Shown here piece after piece: positions 52,256-61,029 of a DNA stretch of 64,000 nt (position 1 is its first letter; every line of letters begins with the position of its first letter). Under the pieces are notes generated by a model that saw only the letters and a list, made by a program, of their open reading frames with translations, was not told the origin of the DNA and made no database searches. A program made the translations under genes and the position numbers. The stretch is from Oscillospiraceae bacterium. GTDB taxonomy: Bacteria > Bacillota > Clostridia > Oscillospirales > Acutalibacteraceae. The DNA lies in NCBI GenBank assembly GCA_015066635.1, contig SVOA01000002.1, positions 1 to 64,000 of the forward strand, in the 5' to 3' direction.

Positions 52256-52349
52256 AACAGCGGTTTCGGTAATATCATTTTTACTGACGGTTCTGTCGGT
52301 AGCCGAAGCGGTAAAACTTAAAGACAGTTTAACCAAAAAAGAAAACTGA
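52236..52349 (+). CDS. 37-residue single-span membrane peptide
   Basis: Short frame beginning ATGATG at 52236/52239, with GGAGG 5 bases upstream and 20 bases of overlap with the RNase M5-like gene. The peptide has a basic N-terminus (MMKKAIK), a hydrophobic helix (TAVSVISFLLTVLSVAEAV) and a charged tail ending KKEN. It ends just before the operon terminator. The ribosome site, the composition and the position support translation. Function unknown; alternatively it is a remnant of a longer gene. Confidence 0.55.
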   Translation: MMKKAIKTAVSVISFLLTVLSVAEAVKLKDSLTKKEN

Positions 52350-52378
52350 TTGGTTTTAAAAACCAATCAGTTTTTTAT
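52345..52378. terminator. Terminator after the alaS operon, shared with the transketolase operon
   Basis: ACTGATTGGTTT and AAACCAATCAGT form a stem of about 11 bp, followed by T6 on the plus strand; the minus side also has a weaker T-rich tail. Confidence 0.85.
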
Positions 52379-52389
52379 TATGCCTTACA

Positions 52390-53334
52390 TTATTTGAGGG
52401 CAACTGCCTGTTTTGCCTTGGCGGCAATATTCTGCGCATCAAGTCCGAAGATGTGGAGAAGCTCAACCGCAGGTCCCGATTTTCCGTAAACGTCATTTAC
52501 GCCTACGCGGACAACAGGTACGGGGACGCTCTCGCATACAACCTCGGCGACGGCTGAGCCGAGTCCGCCGATAATGTTATGCTCCTCTGCCGTAACAATG
52601 GCTCCTGTCTTTTTAGCCGAGTCGATAACAAGCTCTCTGTCAATGGGCTTTATGGTAGCCATATTGACTATTCTTGCGGAGATGCCTTCGTTTTTAAGAA
52701 GTTCCCCTGCCTCAACGGCTTCCTTTACCATAAGTCCTGACGCGATAATTGTTACATCGCTGCCTTCGGAGAGGATATTGCCCTTGCCGATTTTAAAGTC
52801 ATAGCTTTCGTCAAAGACTCTCGGCACCGCAAGACGTCCGAATCGCATATAAACAGGTCCGTCATAGTCTGCGGCGGCAAGCACGCAGAGTCTTGCCTCG
52901 ATGTCATCGGCAGGGTTAAGAATTACCATACCGGGTATTGAACGCATAAGAGCTATGTCCTCACAGCACTGATGGCTCGCTCCGTCCTCGCCTACCGAAA
53001 TACCTGCGTGTGTAGCGCCGATTTTAACGTTAAGATGAGGATAGCCTATCGAATTGCGTATCTGCTCAAAGGCTCTGCCTGCGGCAAACATAGCAAATGA
53101 CGACGCAAAAACAGTATGTCCCGTTGCGGCAAGTCCGGCGGCAACGCCCATAAGATTTGCCTCGGCAATACCGACATCAACAAATCTCTCGGGATGAGCC
53201 TTTTTGAACATTCCCGTCTTGGTGGCAGCCGCAAGGTCTGCGTCAAGAACTATAATATTTTTACCTTTGTCGGCAAGTTCAACTAAAGCCTTGCCGTAAG
53301 CGTCTCTGGTAGCGCATTTAATTACTTCTGCCAT
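52390..53334 (-). CDS. Transketolase, C-terminal subunit
   Basis: Protein of 314 residues with the pyrimidine-binding and C-terminal domains of transketolase (VGIAEANLMGVAAGLAATGHTVFA, HAGISVGEDGASHQ). It works with the N-terminal subunit encoded 2 bases upstream; the split form is common in Clostridia and archaea. Together they transfer two-carbon units between sugar phosphates in the pentose phosphate pathway. ATG with GGAGGC overlapping the end of its partner. Last gene of the long minus-strand run. Confidence 0.95.
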   Translation of the reverse strand: MAEVIKCATRDAYGKALVELADKGKNIIVLDADLAAATKTGMFKKAHPERFVDVGIAEANLMGVAAGLAATGHTVFASSFAMFAAGRAFEQIRNSIGYPHLNVKIGATHAGISVGEDGASHQCCEDIALMRSIPGMVILNPADDIEARLCVLAAADYDGPVYMRFGRLAVPRVFDESYDFKIGKGNILSEGSDVTIIASGLMVKEAVEAGELLKNEGISARIVNMATIKPIDRELVIDSAKKTGAIVTAEEHNIIGGLGSAVAEVVCESVPVPVVRVGVNDVYGKSGPAVELLHIFGLDAQNIAAKAKQAVALK

Positions 53335-53336
53335 AA

Positions 53337-54179
53337 TTAAGCCTCCAATTCCTGCAAGGCTTTGTCAAGCTCTGCCTTGGCTGTCTGATACTCTTCGTCA
53401 TTAGGCGCTTTGCCGTGCCAGCCGACCTCGTTTTCCATATACGAAACGCCCTTGCCCTTAACTGTTTTCATTACGATACAGGTCGGACGTCCCTTGGTAT
53501 TTCTTGCGTTCTCAAGCGCCGCTTCGATAGCGTCAAAATCATGACCGTCTATCTCGGCAACATTCCAGTTAAACGCTCTGAATTTGTCGGCTATCGGATA
53601 GGGAGAATTGACCTCGTCAACGGTGCCGTCTATCTGCAGTCCGTTGAAATCAACAAAGGCAACGAGGTTATCAAGCTGACGGTTGCCGGCAAACATTGCC
53701 GCTTCCCATACCTCGCCTTCCTCAATTTCGCCGTCTCCGAGTATTGTATATACTCTGAAGTCCTTACCGTCGAATTTCGCGCCGAGTGCCATGCCGACAG
53801 CAGCTGAAATTCCCTGACCGAGAGAGCCCGTGCTCATATCAACGCCGGGGACTTTATTCATATTGGGATGTCCCTGAAGATATGAATCGGACTTTCTGAG
53901 CGTTTTGAGGTCGTCAACCGGGAAAAAGCCCTTTAAAGCAAGCGTTGCATAAAGAGCAGGAGCCGCGTGTCCTTTGGAAAGGACAAATCTGTCTCTGTCC
54001 TCCCACTTGGGATTTTTGGGATCAACCTTCATCTCGCAGTTGTAAAGGTAAGCCAATACATCGCAAATGGAAAGCGAACCGCCGGGGTGTCCTGCCTTTG
54101 CGCAGTAAACCGATTCGACCGTACCCATCCTCGCCTTAACGGCAAAACAGGCAAGTTCCTTTTTCTTAATACAGTCCAT
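53337..54179 (-). CDS. Transketolase, N-terminal subunit
   Basis: Protein of 280 residues, the thiamine-diphosphate-binding half of a split transketolase. Motifs are AGHPGGSLSICDVLAYLY, LSKGHAAPALYATL and the TPP motif GDGEIEEGEVWEAAMFAGN. ATG with GGAGTG upstream. It lies 4 bases after the HAD gene, and the C-terminal subunit follows it. Confidence 0.95.
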   Translation of the reverse strand: MDCIKKKELACFAVKARMGTVESVYCAKAGHPGGSLSICDVLAYLYNCEMKVDPKNPKWEDRDRFVLSKGHAAPALYATLALKGFFPVDDLKTLRKSDSYLQGHPNMNKVPGVDMSTGSLGQGISAAVGMALGAKFDGKDFRVYTILGDGEIEEGEVWEAAMFAGNRQLDNLVAFVDFNGLQIDGTVDEVNSPYPIADKFRAFNWNVAEIDGHDFDAIEAALENARNTKGRPTCIVMKTVKGKGVSYMENEVGWHGKAPNDEEYQTAKAELDKALQELEA

Positions 54180-54183
54180 AATT

Positions 54184-55029
54184 TCACTCCTTATATCTGT
54201 ACATTAAATATTCCAGCAAATCTCCGACAGCGCCCTTGTTACAATGACAAGCCTCGTAATCGGCAATATCGTGCATAGCCTGAGGCGCCTGACCGCAGCA
54301 GGCGGAAAGCCCGACTGTTTTAAGCATATCGTAGTCGTTGAAATAATCTCCGATAGCCGCGGTGTGTTCTTGTTTTATGCCGTATATTTCGGCAATTTTC
54401 ATTACTCCCACGCCCTTATGTATTCCCTTTTGAAGGATCTCAAAAGAGGAAACCGAGGACGACATAAAATTCACGGGAGGATTCTCAATAGCGGTAAGAT
54501 ACTTTTTTGCCCTGCTGACAAGCGGCGGCGGACCCAAAAGAATAATCTTGCCCCAGTCCTCACGGGGAACCTCGTCAAAGCGTTTGAACTTCCTGTGAGG
54601 TATATCGTCAAAGCCGACCATAACATTGGCAAAAAGCTTTGCGTTTATTGTATATGCTTTTCTCGGGGTTAATATTTCGACCTCAAGAGAGGGAAATTTC
54701 TTTACCGTTGCCCTTAAAAGCTCCTGCCCCTCCTCGCCTATCGGCGTAAAGGACAGAATTTTATCCTCCTCGACATCGTAAACTCCCGCGCCGTTAAGTA
54801 TTACAACGGGCGTACCCTTAATCATTGGAAGCGACCTGTAAGGTTTGCGTATGGACTTAACGTTTCTGCCCGAGGCAAGTGTGAAATGTCCGCCTCTGTA
54901 AACGACAAATTCCTTGACCGCATCATAATTCCTCTGAGGCAGCCGTCTGAATTTATTGTTAAGCGTTCCGTCTATATCCGAAACAACAAGCCAGTCCGAA
55001 AAATCGGTTTTAATCATCTTATCCGTCAA
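54184..55029 (-). CDS. HAD-superfamily (Cof-type, IIB) phosphatase
   Basis: Hydrolase of 281 residues. Motif I is VSDIDGTLN near residue 16, motif III includes the Lys in KGIHKGVGV, and motif IV is AIGDYFNDYDML. The IIB cap lies between them. Such enzymes dephosphorylate sugar phosphates or cofactors; proximity to transketolase may hint at a sugar phosphate, which is inference. The start may be TTG at 55029, overlapping the upstream stop, or ATG at 55017. Confidence 0.88.
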   Translation of the reverse strand: MTDKMIKTDFSDWLVVSDIDGTLNNKFRRLPQRNYDAVKEFVVYRGGHFTLASGRNVKSIRKPYRSLPMIKGTPVVILNGAGVYDVEEDKILSFTPIGEEGQELLRATVKKFPSLEVEILTPRKAYTINAKLFANVMVGFDDIPHRKFKRFDEVPREDWGKIILLGPPPLVSRAKKYLTAIENPPVNFMSSSVSSFEILQKGIHKGVGVMKIAEIYGIKQEHTAAIGDYFNDYDMLKTVGLSACCGQAPQAMHDIADYEACHCNKGAVGDLLEYLMYRYKE

Positions 55030-55946
55030 TATTCTTTAAGTCCTTCCAAAAACTTACTGAAATACTCAGGCAATTCGCTGCGAAATTCCATATATTCGCC
55101 CGTTCTCGGATGAACGAAGCCTATCATACAAGCATGCAGACATTGACCGCCGAGCTTTGTTTCCGAGGGCAGGGGCTTTGAATAAACATCGTCCCCCGCA
55201 AGAGGATGCCCCTTGTACGCGAGATGCACCCTTATCTGATGCGTGCGTCCGGTTTCAAGTATGCACTTTATATAATCGTAATCTTTGTAACGCTTGATTA
55301 CCTCGTAATGTGTAACCGCATTTTTGCTGTTTCTGTCGGTTACAGCCATTTTTTTGCGGTCTGCCGGGCTTCTGCCGATAGGCGCGGTAACGGTGCCCTT
55401 CTCCTCTTTGAGATGTCCTCTTACCACGGCTCTGTACTCCCTTGAGAAGCTGTGTTCCTTAATCTGCTTTGCAAGCTCTCTGTGGGAAAAATCATTTTTT
55501 GCAACTATCAGAAGTCCGCTTGTGTTTTTGTCAATTCTGTGAACTATACCCGGTCTTAAAACACCGTTGATACCCGAAAGACTGTCGGGACAGTGATACA
55601 TCAGCGCATTGACAAGCGTACCCGTGTAGTTGCCTGCAGCGGGATGAACTACCATACCCTTCGGTTTGTTAACGACAAGCAAATCGTCATCCTCATAAAG
55701 TATATTGAGCTGTATATTCTCGGGCTCGACTTCTAATTCGACGGGCTCAAGCGGAGTATATTCTATACGGTCTTTTGCCTTGATTTTATAATTTTTTGAT
55801 ACCGGAACGCCGCCGACAAGCACGTTGCCGTTGTCTATTGCCTTCTGTATATATGAACGTGATGAAGCAGGGAATATCAAAGACAGATACTTGTCAATTC
55901 TCTCATTTTCATTTTCGGCGTCGGCAAGAATACTTATACTATTCAT
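55026..55946 (-). CDS. RluD-family 23S rRNA pseudouridine synthase
   Basis: Protein of 306 residues. The N-terminal S4 RNA-binding domain (RIDKYLSLIFPASSRSYIQKAI) is followed by the RluA-type catalytic domain, with active-site Asp in VHRIDKNTSGLLIVAKN and the C-terminal HQIRVHLAYKGHPLAGD. The Bacillus neighbour of lspA is the same (YlyB). It overlaps lspA by 8 bases and the HAD gene by 4. The exact uridine target is not readable from sequence. Confidence 0.93.
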   Translation of the reverse strand: MNSISILADAENENERIDKYLSLIFPASSRSYIQKAIDNGNVLVGGVPVSKNYKIKAKDRIEYTPLEPVELEVEPENIQLNILYEDDDLLVVNKPKGMVVHPAAGNYTGTLVNALMYHCPDSLSGINGVLRPGIVHRIDKNTSGLLIVAKNDFSHRELAKQIKEHSFSREYRAVVRGHLKEEKGTVTAPIGRSPADRKKMAVTDRNSKNAVTHYEVIKRYKDYDYIKCILETGRTHQIRVHLAYKGHPLAGDDVYSKPLPSETKLGGQCLHACMIGFVHPRTGEYMEFRSELPEYFSKFLEGLKEY

Positions 55947-56430
55947 CTTTTGCGCCCTCTTTTTTGGAGTCCTTGCTCTCTTTAAACATCTCGTAAATGA
56001 GATAGAATATCAGCACAAAGGCGCCTACCGTAACAAGAATATCGGCAAAATTAAACACCGCAAATTTCACGAACAAGGGCTCAATGAAATCAATTACATA
56101 TCCTCTGAATATCCTGTCAATAAGGTTGCCCGTACCGCCTGCGATAACAACCGCAGCTGCCCAGTAGGCAATTTTTGATTTGATTTTGCCCGATAATAAA
56201 TAAATAAGTCCGACCGCAAGCACAAGAGCAGTAAATACGCTCAGCACGGCAGTATAGCCGTGGAACGACCCGAATGCAGCCCCCGTATTCTCAACATAAG
56301 TCAGACTTATAAATTTATCTATGACTACTATGCTTCCGACAGGAGCAAGGTTATTTAAAACTATTATCTTTATAACCTGATCAGCCGCAATCAGCAAAGC
56401 TATTACGGCTACTGTCAATATCGGAAGCAT
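55939..56430 (-). CDS. lspA: Lipoprotein signal peptidase (SPase II)
   Basis: Membrane aspartyl protease of 163 residues that cleaves lipoprotein signal peptides after lipidation, for example that of the lipoprotein at 31648-32286. Four helices are present. Motifs are YVENTGAAFG, GGTGNLIDRIFRGYVIDFIEP (first catalytic Asp) and FNFADILVTVG (second). A charged tail extends the C-terminus. It overlaps the RluD-family gene, 10 bases after divIVA. Confidence 0.95.
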   Translation of the reverse strand: MLPILTVAVIALLIAADQVIKIIVLNNLAPVGSIVVIDKFISLTYVENTGAAFGSFHGYTAVLSVFTALVLAVGLIYLLSGKIKSKIAYWAAAVVIAGGTGNLIDRIFRGYVIDFIEPLFVKFAVFNFADILVTVGAFVLIFYLIYEMFKESKDSKKEGAKDE

Positions 56431-56440
56431 ATATTACCTC

Positions 56441-57571
56441 TTATTTTTTCTTAAAAAAGTTTCTGAAAGAAGCAGCTCCTTCGTCGTCATCCTCGTCATC
56501 TGACGGAAGTCCGTCGTCTGCCGAAGCATACTGACCGGGATTAACGGAAATGTCGCTGTCTATTGTTAATGAGGGCGTTTCATCCTCATCGTCAAGGTCA
56601 ATTTCATCAAGATTAAGTACAAAACCCTCGTCCTCGTCATCGGATGCGGGAGTGATTTCAAACTCGTCGGTATCCGCTGCACCCGAAGAAATGTCCTCAA
56701 ATCCGTCGTCATCAAATAAAGCAGGTTTTATTGAGAAGCCCTCTGCGTCCTCAAGGAAGTCTGTGTCGCCTGCAATATCGGCTTCGTCATCATCACTGTC
56801 AAACGCCGACTCTTCCTCATCATCGTCAATTACCGTGAAGTTGAAAGCGTTTTCTTCATCTTCCTCTGCAACATCCTCGGTAATATCCTCGACTGTTTCT
56901 GTTTCTGTTTCTGTTTCTGCCTCTGCCTCGGCAGGCTCCTCAAAGACATCCTCTGTCTCGGGCTTTTCGTCCTTAACTTCCTCATCTGCAGGAACCTCGG
57001 GCTCTGTGATAGGTTCCTTATTAACTATTTCGGGAAGTCTGTCAAGAAGCATCAGATGCTCCTTATACATATCCTTGATTTTATTTTTGAAAGCCGTTAC
57101 TTCCTTCTGAAGCATCTCATAGACGAGCTGCTCCTGAGTAAGTTTGCGGTTTACACTGCCGAGAACCTCATCAGCTTCTTTATTGGCGCTGTGAATTTTT
57201 TCGTCAGCCTCAAGCTTTGCATCGGAAACGAGTTTGTCCGCCTGAGCCTTTGCTCCGTCAAGAAGCTCGTCAGCTTTGCTCTGGGCCTCGCCGAGAGTTG
57301 CCGCTGCATTTTCCTTTGCTTCCTTAACTATCTGGTCTGCAAGCTTCTGTGCTGAGATAAGAGCCGAGCGAAGCGAGTCCTCGTCCTTTTTGTATTCCTC
57401 AACCTTGTTGGCAAGAACGCTCATCTTTTTTATGATTTCGCCGTTCTCTCTGAAAACCTGCTCGTAGGAAGCCGAAACCTCCTGCATAAAGGAATCAACT
57501 TCCTCTGCTCTGTACGAGCCCTTGCCTGATGTAGTAAAAGTCTTATTTTTTAATCTGTCGGGAGTTAACAT
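56441..57571 (-). CDS. divIVA: DivIVA-domain cell division protein
   Basis: Protein of 376 residues. The DivIVA domain (LTPDRLKNKTFTTSGKGSYRAEEVDSFMQEV) senses membrane curvature at poles and septa. A long coiled coil reaches about residue 180 (KEAKENAAATLGEAQSKADELL). The C-terminal half is a highly acidic, disordered tail, about twice the length of Bacillus DivIVA (164 residues). A TETETETE run is encoded by short repeats. ATG at 57571 has AGGTGGG upstream. It lies with sepF and yggS, the classical division cluster. Confidence 0.92.
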   Translation of the reverse strand: MLTPDRLKNKTFTTSGKGSYRAEEVDSFMQEVSASYEQVFRENGEIIKKMSVLANKVEEYKKDEDSLRSALISAQKLADQIVKEAKENAAATLGEAQSKADELLDGAKAQADKLVSDAKLEADEKIHSANKEADEVLGSVNRKLTQEQLVYEMLQKEVTAFKNKIKDMYKEHLMLLDRLPEIVNKEPITEPEVPADEEVKDEKPETEDVFEEPAEAEAETETETETVEDITEDVAEEDEENAFNFTVIDDDEEESAFDSDDDEADIAGDTDFLEDAEGFSIKPALFDDDGFEDISSGAADTDEFEITPASDDEDEGFVLNLDEIDLDDEDETPSLTIDSDISVNPGQYASADDGLPSDDEDDDEGAASFRNFFKKK

Positions 57572-57599
57572 TATTTTGCCCACCTATCCGTTAATATAG

Positions 57600-58097
57600 T
57601 TAAAATATAATTCCGCCGTTACCGAGTTCGCTTAAAATTGTACCGTTTACGTCAACATTTTCGGGAATGATAACGTAAGTACTGTTGGCTACCTGACGCA
57701 TCTTTGCATGGTTTGCATAAGTTACACCGTAAAGGAACTGAAGAATATTGTTGTTTTCCTCGCCGCGTACTCCGTCAAGATTAACTATAACGGTTTTCTT
57801 GGCATTTACGCTGTCGGCAGTTGCGATAGCGTCCTTGAGCGACTTGGGCTTGTTGAGTACCATCTGGAACTTTCCGCCTGAGCCGTTGCCCTGATTGAAA
57901 CTCAGAACCTTGCCGTCGTTTTTCTGTTTGGAGGGCTTAGCGGTAAATCTGGGAGCGGGCTCATAAAGCTCCTCCTCGTCGAATTCCTCCTCTTCCTCCT
58001 GATATTCGTTTTCATAGCCCTCGGGCGGCTCATAGTAACCGTCCTCGGAAACCTTAAAGATGCTTCCTAATTTTCCTAACAAATTTCCCTTATTCAT
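57600..58097 (-). CDS. sepF: Cell division protein SepF
   Basis: SepF of 165 residues, which binds FtsZ and anchors it to the membrane. The N-terminal amphipathic stretch (GNLLGKLGSIFKVSE) is followed by an acidic linker and the conserved C-terminal domain (VILNLDGVRGEENNNILQFLYG-like, with IIPENVDVNGTI). ATG with AGGAGG upstream. Between yggS and divIVA as in many Bacillota. Confidence 0.95.
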   Translation of the reverse strand: MNKGNLLGKLGSIFKVSEDGYYEPPEGYENEYQEEEEEFDEEELYEPAPRFTAKPSKQKNDGKVLSFNQGNGSGGKFQMVLNKPKSLKDAIATADSVNAKKTVIVNLDGVRGEENNNILQFLYGVTYANHAKMRQVANSTYVIIPENVDVNGTILSELGNGGIIF

Positions 58098-58117
58098 AAC
58101 CTGTATCCTCCTGCTTG

Positions 58118-58840
58118 TCAGTATATTCTCGGTCCAAATATTTTTGAACCTATCCTTACATGGTTAGATCCGCAGAGTATTGCCTCGGTATAATCGCCCG
58201 ACATACCCATCGACAAAATCTGCATATATATATTATCCAATTTTTTTGCCCCAATGTCAACATATATATTGTATATATTCTCAAAAAATTTACAAAGTTT
58301 TGTGCTTTTTTCGCAAATTGGGGGTATTGTCATCAATCCGCGAACCTTTATACCCTCAATTTCTGCAATTTCACAGATTTTTTCCTCTGCCTCCTCGGGC
58401 ATAAAACCTGTCTTTGATTCCTCTCTGCCGATGTTGATTTCGATAAGGACATCAGTTACAATACCCTTTTTGACCGACTGCTTTCCGATTTCGCGCGCAA
58501 TTTTAAGAGAATCGACAGACTCTATCATATCGACCTCGCCGACTATCTGCGAAGCCTTGTTTGACTGAAGATGACCTATCAGATTCTTCTTTACCCCGTC
58601 GAGACGGAGTTCGGGTTTCTTGCGCAGAAGCTCCTGAACCTTATTCTCTCCGATAAGCTTTATACCGCAATCAATGGCGTGATTTATATATATTTCGTCA
58701 ACGGTTTTTGTAACCGCCATAAAGTCGATGTCGCCGGGCTGTCTGCCGCTTCTGACCGCCGCCTCGGCTATTTCCTCGTTTATGGTTTTAAGGTTATACT
58801 CAATATCGCTGAACTTCTTGTCAAGAAATGACTTTTCCAT
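58118..58840 (-). CDS. YggS-family PLP homeostasis protein
   Basis: PLP-binding protein of 240 residues (PLPBP/PROSC/YggS). The PLP Lys is in FMAVTKTVDE near residue 44. Other family stretches are IGHLQSNKASQI, EINIGREESKTGF, RGLMTIPP and LSMGMSGDYTEAI, with VRIGSKIFG at the end. It maintains vitamin B6 and amino acid balance. It starts within the end of the HlyD-like gene (20-base overlap) with only a modest ribosome site and is followed by sepF. Confidence 0.93.
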   Translation of the reverse strand: MEKSFLDKKFSDIEYNLKTINEEIAEAAVRSGRQPGDIDFMAVTKTVDEIYINHAIDCGIKLIGENKVQELLRKKPELRLDGVKKNLIGHLQSNKASQIVGEVDMIESVDSLKIAREIGKQSVKKGIVTDVLIEINIGREESKTGFMPEEAEEKICEIAEIEGIKVRGLMTIPPICEKSTKLCKFFENIYNIYVDIGAKKLDNIYMQILSMGMSGDYTEAILCGSNHVRIGSKIFGPRIY

Positions 58841-60095
58841 CGTACAAATCCGTTCCTTCCGTAATTACCTCGTCGTAAAGCGCTATATATTCGGACGCCT
58901 TTGCATCCTTGGGCAGAGTGCAGATTGAAATCTCATTATCCGAATAGTCGATATTTATTTTCTTAAACTGAATTATATTTCCGCTCTTGACGTAAACGCC
59001 CTTTTGTGAATCGACCTCTCTGACAGCGCTGTTGTTTACCTGATAACCCGTATGTCTGTCAAAGGTTATCCTGACCTGCTCACTTCTGAGTCTTGCATAC
59101 TCGGTATTCATAAGATTTGAGCTGAGAATTACCGCCGCTTTGGAATCAACCGTATCGCAGATTTTATAAACGGTTGCCTCAAGAGGCTTTGCAGAGGTCA
59201 TTGTAAAGCTGACCTCAACCGTAGAGCCCTCGCGAAGTTTTACCGCGTCATTGTAGTCGATTACGCAAAGTATATACCATTTAAAGCCGTCAACCAGCTT
59301 TCCCATATATCCCGAAACGTCCGACTTCTCGCCCTGATTTGACACTATATCCATAATTTGGCTTGTGTCAAGCTCGGACAGACCGGCATAATTAACTCTG
59401 TTCTCATACCCGTCGTTAACGCTGATATAGTAGCCGGGATGCGGAGCGGTAATGGTGTTGTAGCCCATATTCTGTGCCTTGAGCTGTTCAAGTCTTGTAT
59501 TTAATTCCTCAAGCTTTACGCTCGGGTCAATGACCGTACCCGTCGAAAGCTGTCTTGAATTGATATACTCTCTTAAAGTTGCCTCGCATGACGCATAGGA
59601 CTCTGCCCTGCCCGTATTAACGGTTCTGATATAGTCCTCACACGCCGAATATATTCTCTCGTCAAGGGGGGTTATGTCGGCAGTCTGTACGCCGACCTTA
59701 TTCTGAAGAGAGGAATAATACTCGATATTTTTTTCAAGTTCCTTGATTTCATTGTAGTTCTTTGCTGCGTCGTCACTTGAAAAAACAACCGCAACATTGT
59801 CGCCGGAAGCAACTCTTTTGCCGTCCTCGACAAGAGGTACGAGCGTACCCGAAACCGACGCGGGTATCGGATACTCGTCGCGGATTATAAAGGCATCCGT
59901 AACTGCGCTGGTGTAAACCGTCTTTTCAAGAGTTACCTCTGTTTTGAAGGGTTTGTGATTTATTTTATAAATCTGATAAATAAAAAACGATATAAAAAGC
60001 AGCGCTATCAAAGCGTATATTACCGCGGCATACTTCCTGCCGCTGTTGAATTTCAATACGTTATCCTTTTTGGTCTGTTCGGTTTTATTATCCAT
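58821..60095 (-). CDS. HlyD-like membrane-fusion protein in the division cluster
   Basis: Protein of 424 residues. One N-terminal transmembrane helix (about 20-42) is followed by an extracellular part with a split biotinyl-lipoyl-like domain (SGTLVPLVEDGKRVASGDNVAVV), a coiled-coil hairpin (about 110-215) and a beta-barrel part resembling HlyD adaptors. No ABC transporter partner lies nearby. Gene order mutL-miaA-HlyD-like-yggS-sepF-divIVA suggests a role at the cell envelope during division, which is inference. ATG at 60095 has GGGGGGAAA upstream; it overlaps miaA by 8 bases and yggS by 20. Confidence 0.75.
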   Translation of the reverse strand: MDNKTEQTKKDNVLKFNSGRKYAAVIYALIALLFISFFIYQIYKINHKPFKTEVTLEKTVYTSAVTDAFIIRDEYPIPASVSGTLVPLVEDGKRVASGDNVAVVFSSDDAAKNYNEIKELEKNIEYYSSLQNKVGVQTADITPLDERIYSACEDYIRTVNTGRAESYASCEATLREYINSRQLSTGTVIDPSVKLEELNTRLEQLKAQNMGYNTITAPHPGYYISVNDGYENRVNYAGLSELDTSQIMDIVSNQGEKSDVSGYMGKLVDGFKWYILCVIDYNDAVKLREGSTVEVSFTMTSAKPLEATVYKICDTVDSKAAVILSSNLMNTEYARLRSEQVRITFDRHTGYQVNNSAVREVDSQKGVYVKSGNIIQFKKINIDYSDNEISICTLPKDAKASEYIALYDEVITEGTDLYDGKVIS

Positions 60096-61029
60096 ATATT
60101 TCCCCCCGTATATATGTTTTAACCTCGTCGGCAAATTCCTCCCACGAGCCGTAAAGGTCGGGACAGAACCACCTGATATTTTTATTTCTGTTAAACCATG
60201 TCAGCTGGCGTTTGGCATAGTGTCTTGTGCTGAGTTTAAGATTTTCCGCGGCCTCCTCAAGAGAGCAAGCCCCGTCAAAGTACGGTTTTAATTCCTTATA
60301 ACCTATTGCCTGCGAAGCGGTGCTTTTTTCGGGAAGTCTGCAATACTCCTCCGCCTCCCTGACAAGCCCGTTTGCAAGCATTTCGTCCACGCGTCTGTTA
60401 ATTCTGTCATAAAGCACATCTCTGTTTTTGTAATTTATGCCGACAAAAACCGTATGGAATCTGGGCGGTATCCGCCTTGATTCATCACGGGCTTCGGAAA
60501 CGGTCTTTCCCGTTGTCAGATAGACCTCAAATGCGCGGATAATTCTCTTTTTGTTGTTGGGATGAAGTTCTTTTGCCGTCTGCGGGTCAAAGGAAGCGAG
60601 CTCCGAGAGCATCTCTTCGGCTCCGACAGTTTCCATCTTTTTCTGAAGTTCATTCCGGAGTTCCGGGTCTGTCTGCTCCTCGGGGAAGTTGATATTGCCC
60701 GTAAAGCTGTCAATATAAAGTCCTGTTCCCCCCGCAAGTATGGGAAGTTTGCCTTTTTTCAGAATCTCGTCGTAAGCCTCGTTTGCAAGGCGCACATATG
60801 ACGCAACGCTGAAGCTCTCGTTTACATCAAGAAAGTCCGTAAGGTAGTGCTTTATGCCCTGCATTTCCTGTACGGTAGGCTTAGCCGTGGCTATACTCAT
60901 GCCCTTATAAATCTGCATGGAGTCCGCAGATATTATTTCGCCGTCAAATTCCTTTGCACACTCTACGGCGAGCGCTGTCTTGCCCGATGCGGTGGGTCCC
61001 GCTATGACAAGCAGAGGACAATCCTTCAT
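60088..61029 (-). CDS. miaA: tRNA dimethylallyltransferase MiaA
   Basis: Enzyme of 313 residues that adds the isopentenyl group to A37 of tRNAs reading UNN codons. The P-loop is VIAGPTASGKTALA. Substrate motifs are ISADSMQIYKGMSI and LAGGTGLYIDSF, with RQLTWFNRNKNIRWF at the C-terminus. ATG at 61029 overlaps the mutL stop (TGATG) and has GGGAGG upstream; the GTG at 61032 is less well placed. The mutS-mutL-miaA order is conserved in bacteria. Its donor, dimethylallyl diphosphate, comes from the pathway that includes IspE (21343-22212). Confidence 0.96.
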   Translation of the reverse strand: MKDCPLLVIAGPTASGKTALAVECAKEFDGEIISADSMQIYKGMSIATAKPTVQEMQGIKHYLTDFLDVNESFSVASYVRLANEAYDEILKKGKLPILAGGTGLYIDSFTGNINFPEEQTDPELRNELQKKMETVGAEEMLSELASFDPQTAKELHPNNKKRIIRAFEVYLTTGKTVSEARDESRRIPPRFHTVFVGINYKNRDVLYDRINRRVDEMLANGLVREAEEYCRLPEKSTASQAIGYKELKPYFDGACSLEEAAENLKLSTRHYAKRQLTWFNRNKNIRWFCPDLYGSWEEFADEVKTYIRGEIYG

